NCBI RefSeq assembly: GCF_900148495.1
Contig: NZ_FTRU01000008.1
Location: 1,628,208-1,692,207 of the forward strand
Direction of reading: 5' to 3'
Source of the DNA: Negativibacillus massiliensis
GTDB lineage: Bacteria; Bacillota; Clostridia; Oscillospirales; Ruminococcaceae
DNA length: 64,000 nucleotides
This document shows, one piece after another, positions 61,780 to 64,000 of the stretch. A model generated the notes under the pieces. That model saw nothing but the letters and a program-made list of their open reading frames with translations, searched no databases and was not told the DNA's origin. The number at the start of each line of letters is the position of its first letter. Position 1 is the stretch's first letter. The position numbers were made by a program, and so were the translations under genes.

Positions 61780-62289
61780 TTAAATTTGAAAGGTCATTCC
61801 TAAGAATTCCGCTTTTTGATCTCGGTGATTTTCTCCAAATTCTTTTCGGAGAGTCACCATGCTCATCGTATCATATCCCAGCTTATGATAGAGCCTCATT
61901 GCCGCTTCATTTCTGGTGACCACCTGCAAGCTCATGGCCTCTATTCCTGGGATTTTCTGTGCTTCCTGCTCTGCCAGTGCGATTGCCTTGCTGGCAATTC
62001 CCCGTCCGCGCATCGCTTCATCCACAAAAATATCTTCCAGCTGCATGACGATCGGTCCAATCTTTTGCAGATGAACAAATCCCACATCCGTCCTGTCCTG
62101 CAAAATAACAAACAACCAGTGGTCTTCCGAAGTCCAGTTTTTTAAATCTTGAAGAAGAGAACTATTCTCTTCTTCAGAATCCTGTTGCTCTATTTTATTC
62201 ACTAAATCCCGGTGGAATCCCCAAAAAGCTCCTATTCTTTTTAATGTATTGCTTCGGTGTTCTTCCTGATATGGCGTTAATGTAATCAT
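61780..62289 (-). CDS. GNAT family N-acetyltransferase
   Basis: 169 residues from ATG 62289. The acetyl-CoA loop is EDIFVDEAMRGRGIASKAIA, followed by AMSLQVVTRNEAAMRLYHKL with the usual N..A..LY..LG pattern. Resembles RimI/aminoglycoside-type GNATs; the substrate is unknown. It probably forms a two-gene unit with the acidic protein gene. Confidence 0.85.
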   Translation of the reverse strand: MITLTPYQEEHRSNTLKRIGAFWGFHRDLVNKIEQQDSEEENSSLLQDLKNWTSEDHWLFVILQDRTDVGFVHLQKIGPIVMQLEDIFVDEAMRGRGIASKAIALAEQEAQKIPGIEAMSLQVVTRNEAAMRLYHKLGYDTMSMVTLRKEFGENHRDQKAEFLGMTFQI

Positions 62290-62431
62290 ACGTTTTCTCA
62301 CTTTCTTGTCATAATAGATTGTTTTGAAGTGTTAGTATGATTGTTCTTTTATTCTCACACTTTCTGTTATGAATCAAATTTCCTATATTCAAACATCTTG
62401 ATTATAACACTGCCGAAGTAAAAGCGCAAAC
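62290..62431. other. Intergenic, nothing recognised
   Basis: AT-rich spacer between the GNAT gene and the small XRE operon; no clear hairpin or promoter. Confidence 0.35.
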
Positions 62432-62641
62432 CTAGTCAAAATAAAACAGATCTTCAAATTTTTTATCCAATGCAATACACAAAATCAGCGCCAACTTTGC
62501 AGTTGGATTAAACTGCCCCGTTTCAATCGAGCTGATCGTATTACGAGAAACACCCACCATCTCTGCAAGCTGGGTTTGAGAGAGCTTTTTCTCCGCGCGT
62601 GCTTCTTTCAGGTGGTTTTTCAGTATCAGTTTATCGTCCAT
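62432..62641 (-). CDS. Small XRE-family regulator
   Basis: 69 residues, one Cro/CI helix-turn-helix and nothing else (LKEARAEKKLSQTQLAEMVG; VSRNTISSIETGQFNPTAKL; ALDKKFEDLFYFD). This is the YozG/HTH-type stand-alone regulator common in Firmicutes. It is six bases behind the small membrane-protein gene, and two palindromes overlap their shared promoter, so it is likely autoregulatory. Confidence 0.9.
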   Translation of the reverse strand: MDDKLILKNHLKEARAEKKLSQTQLAEMVGVSRNTISSIETGQFNPTAKLALILCIALDKKFEDLFYFD

Positions 62642-62647
62642 TTTTCC

Positions 62648-62968
62648 TTATCCTTTAGCCATAATATTGATCACATAAGTAATCGCAAACAGAATTCCGG
62701 CAATAACACCAGCTGCCGCTGCAAGCAATCTCTTTTTCTGATGGGTCACCGTGTACATTCCATAGGACTCATAACCCAGATATGCCCAAAAGATTGCCAG
62801 AATCTGGTTATTATCCTGTCCCTGATACATATTAAATACTGCCAAAATGATAAACATGGAAGACATCGCCATTACACCATAGCGCCTGCCTTTGTTCATC
62901 ATGTATTCTGTACCTTCATCCTTCTTTTCCTTACGGCTTCTTTCCAAAATCTCTTCCTTTGTCATCAT
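62648..62968 (-). CDS. DUF6442-like small membrane protein
   Basis: 106 residues from ATG 62968 (or ATG 62965; AAGGG upstream). It starts MMTKEEILERSRKEKKDEGT, a helix typical of DUF6442. Three membrane helices follow (about 32-48, 54-70 and 80-100). Function unknown. The membrane-protein plus small XRE pair is a frequent Firmicute arrangement. Confidence 0.75.
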   Translation of the reverse strand: MMTKEEILERSRKEKKDEGTEYMMNKGRRYGVMAMSSMFIILAVFNMYQGQDNNQILAIFWAYLGYESYGMYTVTHQKKRLLAAAAGVIAGILFAITYVINIMAKG

Positions 62969-63005
62969 AATTCACCCTTCTTTCCATAAAGCAGGATATT
63001 TTTGA

Positions 63006-63054
63006 CAAGTATACTTGGTATTTTTATTATAGTTCTGCCAAGTGTACTTGTCAA
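63006..63054 (-). promoter_or_regulatory. Promoter with two CAAGT-N2-ACTTG operators
   Basis: On the minus strand TTGACA (63054-63049) and TATAAT (63031-63026) with a 17-base spacer, both perfect. Identical palindromes CAAGT-N2-ACTTG lie at 63039-63050 (touching the -35) and 63006-63017 (just past the start site), with centres 33 bases apart. Confidence 0.85.
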
Positions 63055-63086
63055 TACCTTTTGCAAAGAAAACTTTGCAAAAGAAA

Positions 63087-63120
63087 AAGAGGATACGTCT
63101 CCAAACAAGACATATCCTCT
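63087..63120 (-). terminator. Second terminator of the rRNA-tRNA operon
   Basis: On the minus strand AGAGGATATGTCT pairs with AGACGTATCCTCT, followed by TTTTTCTTTT. Confidence 0.8.
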
Positions 63121-63137
63121 AATATTTTGAACAAAAC

Positions 63138-63171
63138 AAAAACGGTCATCGTGAAATACGATGACCGTTTT
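63138..63171 (-). terminator. First terminator of the rRNA-tRNA operon
   Basis: On the minus strand AACGGTCATCGT pairs with ACGATGACCGTT, followed by TTTTGTTTTG, directly behind tRNA-Thr. Confidence 0.85.
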
Positions 63172-63246
63172 GGAGCTGATGACGAGACTCGAACTCGTGA
63201 CCTCATCCTTACCAAGGATGTGCGCTACCACCTGTGCCACATCAGC
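63171..63246 (-). tRNA. tRNA-Thr (GGT)
   Basis: Acceptor GCTGATG/CATCAGC, anticodon stem CATCC/GGATG with loop TTGGTAA (anticodon GGT), encoded CCA. Confidence 0.94.
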
Positions 63247-63251
63247 ATATT

Positions 63252-63327
63252 TGGCAGGGGCAGAAGGACTTGAACCCTCGGCACGTGGTTTTGGAGACCA
63301 CTGCTCTACCAACTGAGCTATACCCCT
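63252..63327 (-). tRNA. tRNA-Trp (CCA)
   Basis: Acceptor AGGGGTA/TGCCCCT, anticodon stem GTGGT/ACCAC with loop CTCCAAA (anticodon CCA), encoded CCA. Confidence 0.94.
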
Positions 63328-63345
63328 ATATCATTGCGATATAAA

Positions 63346-63422
63346 TGGTGGGCCTTCAGGGATTCGAACCCGGGACCGACCGGTTATGAGCCGGTTGCTC
63401 TGACCAACTGAGCTAAAGGCCC
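63346..63422 (-). tRNA. tRNA with anticodon CAT (elongator Met, or Ile2)
   Basis: Acceptor GGGCCTT/AAGGCCC, anticodon stem ACCGG/CCGGT with loop CTCATAA (anticodon CAT), encoded CCA. It is not the initiator, as the first pair is matched. Elongator Met is the more usual call for this sequence type, but a lysidine-modified tRNA-Ile2 cannot be excluded by eye. Confidence 0.88.
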
Positions 63423-63486
63423 TGATTTCCTTATATAATTTGCTCCGAGAATGCTCTCGGAGCAAATTACACACCCCTAAGGTGTT

Positions 63487-63562
63487 TGGCTCCCCCTGTC
63501 TGGCTCGAACAGACGACCCTGCGGTTAACAGCCGCATGCTCTACCGACTGAGCTAAGGAGGA
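63487..63562 (-). tRNA. tRNA-Asn (GTT)
   Basis: Acceptor TCCTCCT/AGGGGGA, anticodon stem TGCGG/CCGCA with loop CTGTTAA (anticodon GTT), encoded CCA. Confidence 0.94.
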
Positions 63563-63591
63563 ATATATAAACCTGAAATAGATCAGGTAAG

Positions 63592-63709
<118 letters not shown>

Positions 63710-63711
63710 TT

Positions 63712-63785
63712 GGTGACCCGTGGGAGAATCGAACTCCCGATTGCGCCGTGAGAGGGCGCCGTCTTAGCCGCTTGACCAACGGGCC
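63712..63785 (-). tRNA. tRNA-Glu (CTC)
   Basis: Acceptor GGCCCGT/ACGGGTC, anticodon stem GCGCC/GGCGC with loop CTCTCAC (anticodon CTC), encoded CCA. It lies between 23S and 5S rRNA, only two bases from the 5S gene. Confidence 0.93.
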
Positions 63786-63789
63786 AAAT

Positions 63790-63865
<76 letters not shown>

Positions 63866-63916
63866 ATATAGGGATGTTCCCTCAAAATTGAACAATGAAA
63901 ATTTATTAGCAACACT

Positions 63917-64000
63917 TGGTCAAGCCCTCGACCGATTAGTACTGCCAAGCTAAATACCTCACGGCACTTACACCTGCAGCCTATCAACCTTGTAGTCTTC
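63917..64000 (-). rRNA. rrl: 23S ribosomal RNA, 3' end only
   Basis: The minus strand ends with the conserved tail AGTACTAATCGGTCGAGGGC followed by TTGACC, the usual 3' end of 23S rRNA. The rest of the gene lies beyond the right edge. The 3' boundary is approximate. Confidence 0.9.

Overview
The window looks like chromosomal DNA from an anaerobic, spore-forming Firmicute of class Clostridia, probably an Oscillospiraceae/Ruminococcaceae-type gut bacterium. The basis is strong AGGAGG-type ribosome sites, frequent TTG starts, consensus promoters with 17-base spacers, many hairpin-plus-T terminators, a V-type ATPase operon in the enterococcal/clostridial order, a SpoIID-like protein, and fermentation genes. 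The genus is inferred, not shown. I saw no phage, insertion sequence, plasmid or CRISPR locus.

Layout. 1-2000: the start of a proline-specific aminopeptidase gene, then a minus-strand tRNA array (Val-Asp-Phe-Gly-Gly-Gly) with a perfect consensus promoter and repeated terminators. 2100-2940: a small orphan protein and a ComEA-like helix-hairpin-helix protein. 3230-12210: a nine-gene V-ATPase operon (H-I-K-E-C-F-A-B-D) whose rotor subunit carries the Na+-binding residues. 12220-13470: a DUF3793-flavodoxin pair behind three copies of a TTAGC-N4-GCTAA operator-like palindrome. 13600-15840: an iron-type alcohol dehydrogenase with a coupled unknown gene, and a small membrane-anchored protein. 15860-22640: one long minus-strand operon (DUF6483, ComEC, DNA polymerase III delta, Toprim protein, MBOAT, DHHW-like). 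22740-28730: TspO, membrane XRE regulator, MATE pump, hydroxyacid dehydrogenase, lipoprotein, Imm5-like protein, class-I amidotransferase-like hydrolase. 28980-30780: a tocopherol-cyclase-like protein and two tRNA-Ser genes with a repeat-filled tail.

30880-38730: a metal region with a His/Cys-repeat P1B ATPase and its ArsR/SmtB regulator, then SpoIID-like, membrane and GPP34-like genes, and larB with a short larC. 38930-46490: two M42 peptidases, a block of hairpins, two paralogous GNAT proteins, a PLP lyase, and a TetR regulator with a FucO-type dehydrogenase. 46620-50640: phosphatase, sugar acetyltransferase, GNAT, a second MATE, family-4 uracil-DNA glycosylase. 50720-51410: PduL-type phosphotransacylase with a Rex-like site overlapping its promoter region. 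51600-56670: a five-gene minus-strand operon (MATE, PlsC, GH36, YfcE, dCTP deaminase). 56860-63000: oligoendopeptidase F-like peptidase and small regulators and acetyltransferases. 63090-64000: a minus-strand rRNA operon end in which tRNA-Lys and tRNA-Glu lie between 23S and 5S rRNA.

Themes. Energy is linked to ion gradients and fermentation (Na+-type V-ATPase, PduL, FucO, flavodoxin, Rex). Metal handling recurs (P1B ATPase, Lar, iron-type operators). Several regulatory layouts can be read directly: a short upstream ORF overlapping a terminator before a MATE gene, two promoter-operator modules before arsR, a promoter lying between the arms of a perfect 19-bp inverted repeat, and paired operators before a small XRE operon. 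Several proteins have recognisable folds but lack catalytic residues (MBOAT, DHHW, the ComEC hydrolase domain), and LarC lacks its C-terminal part.
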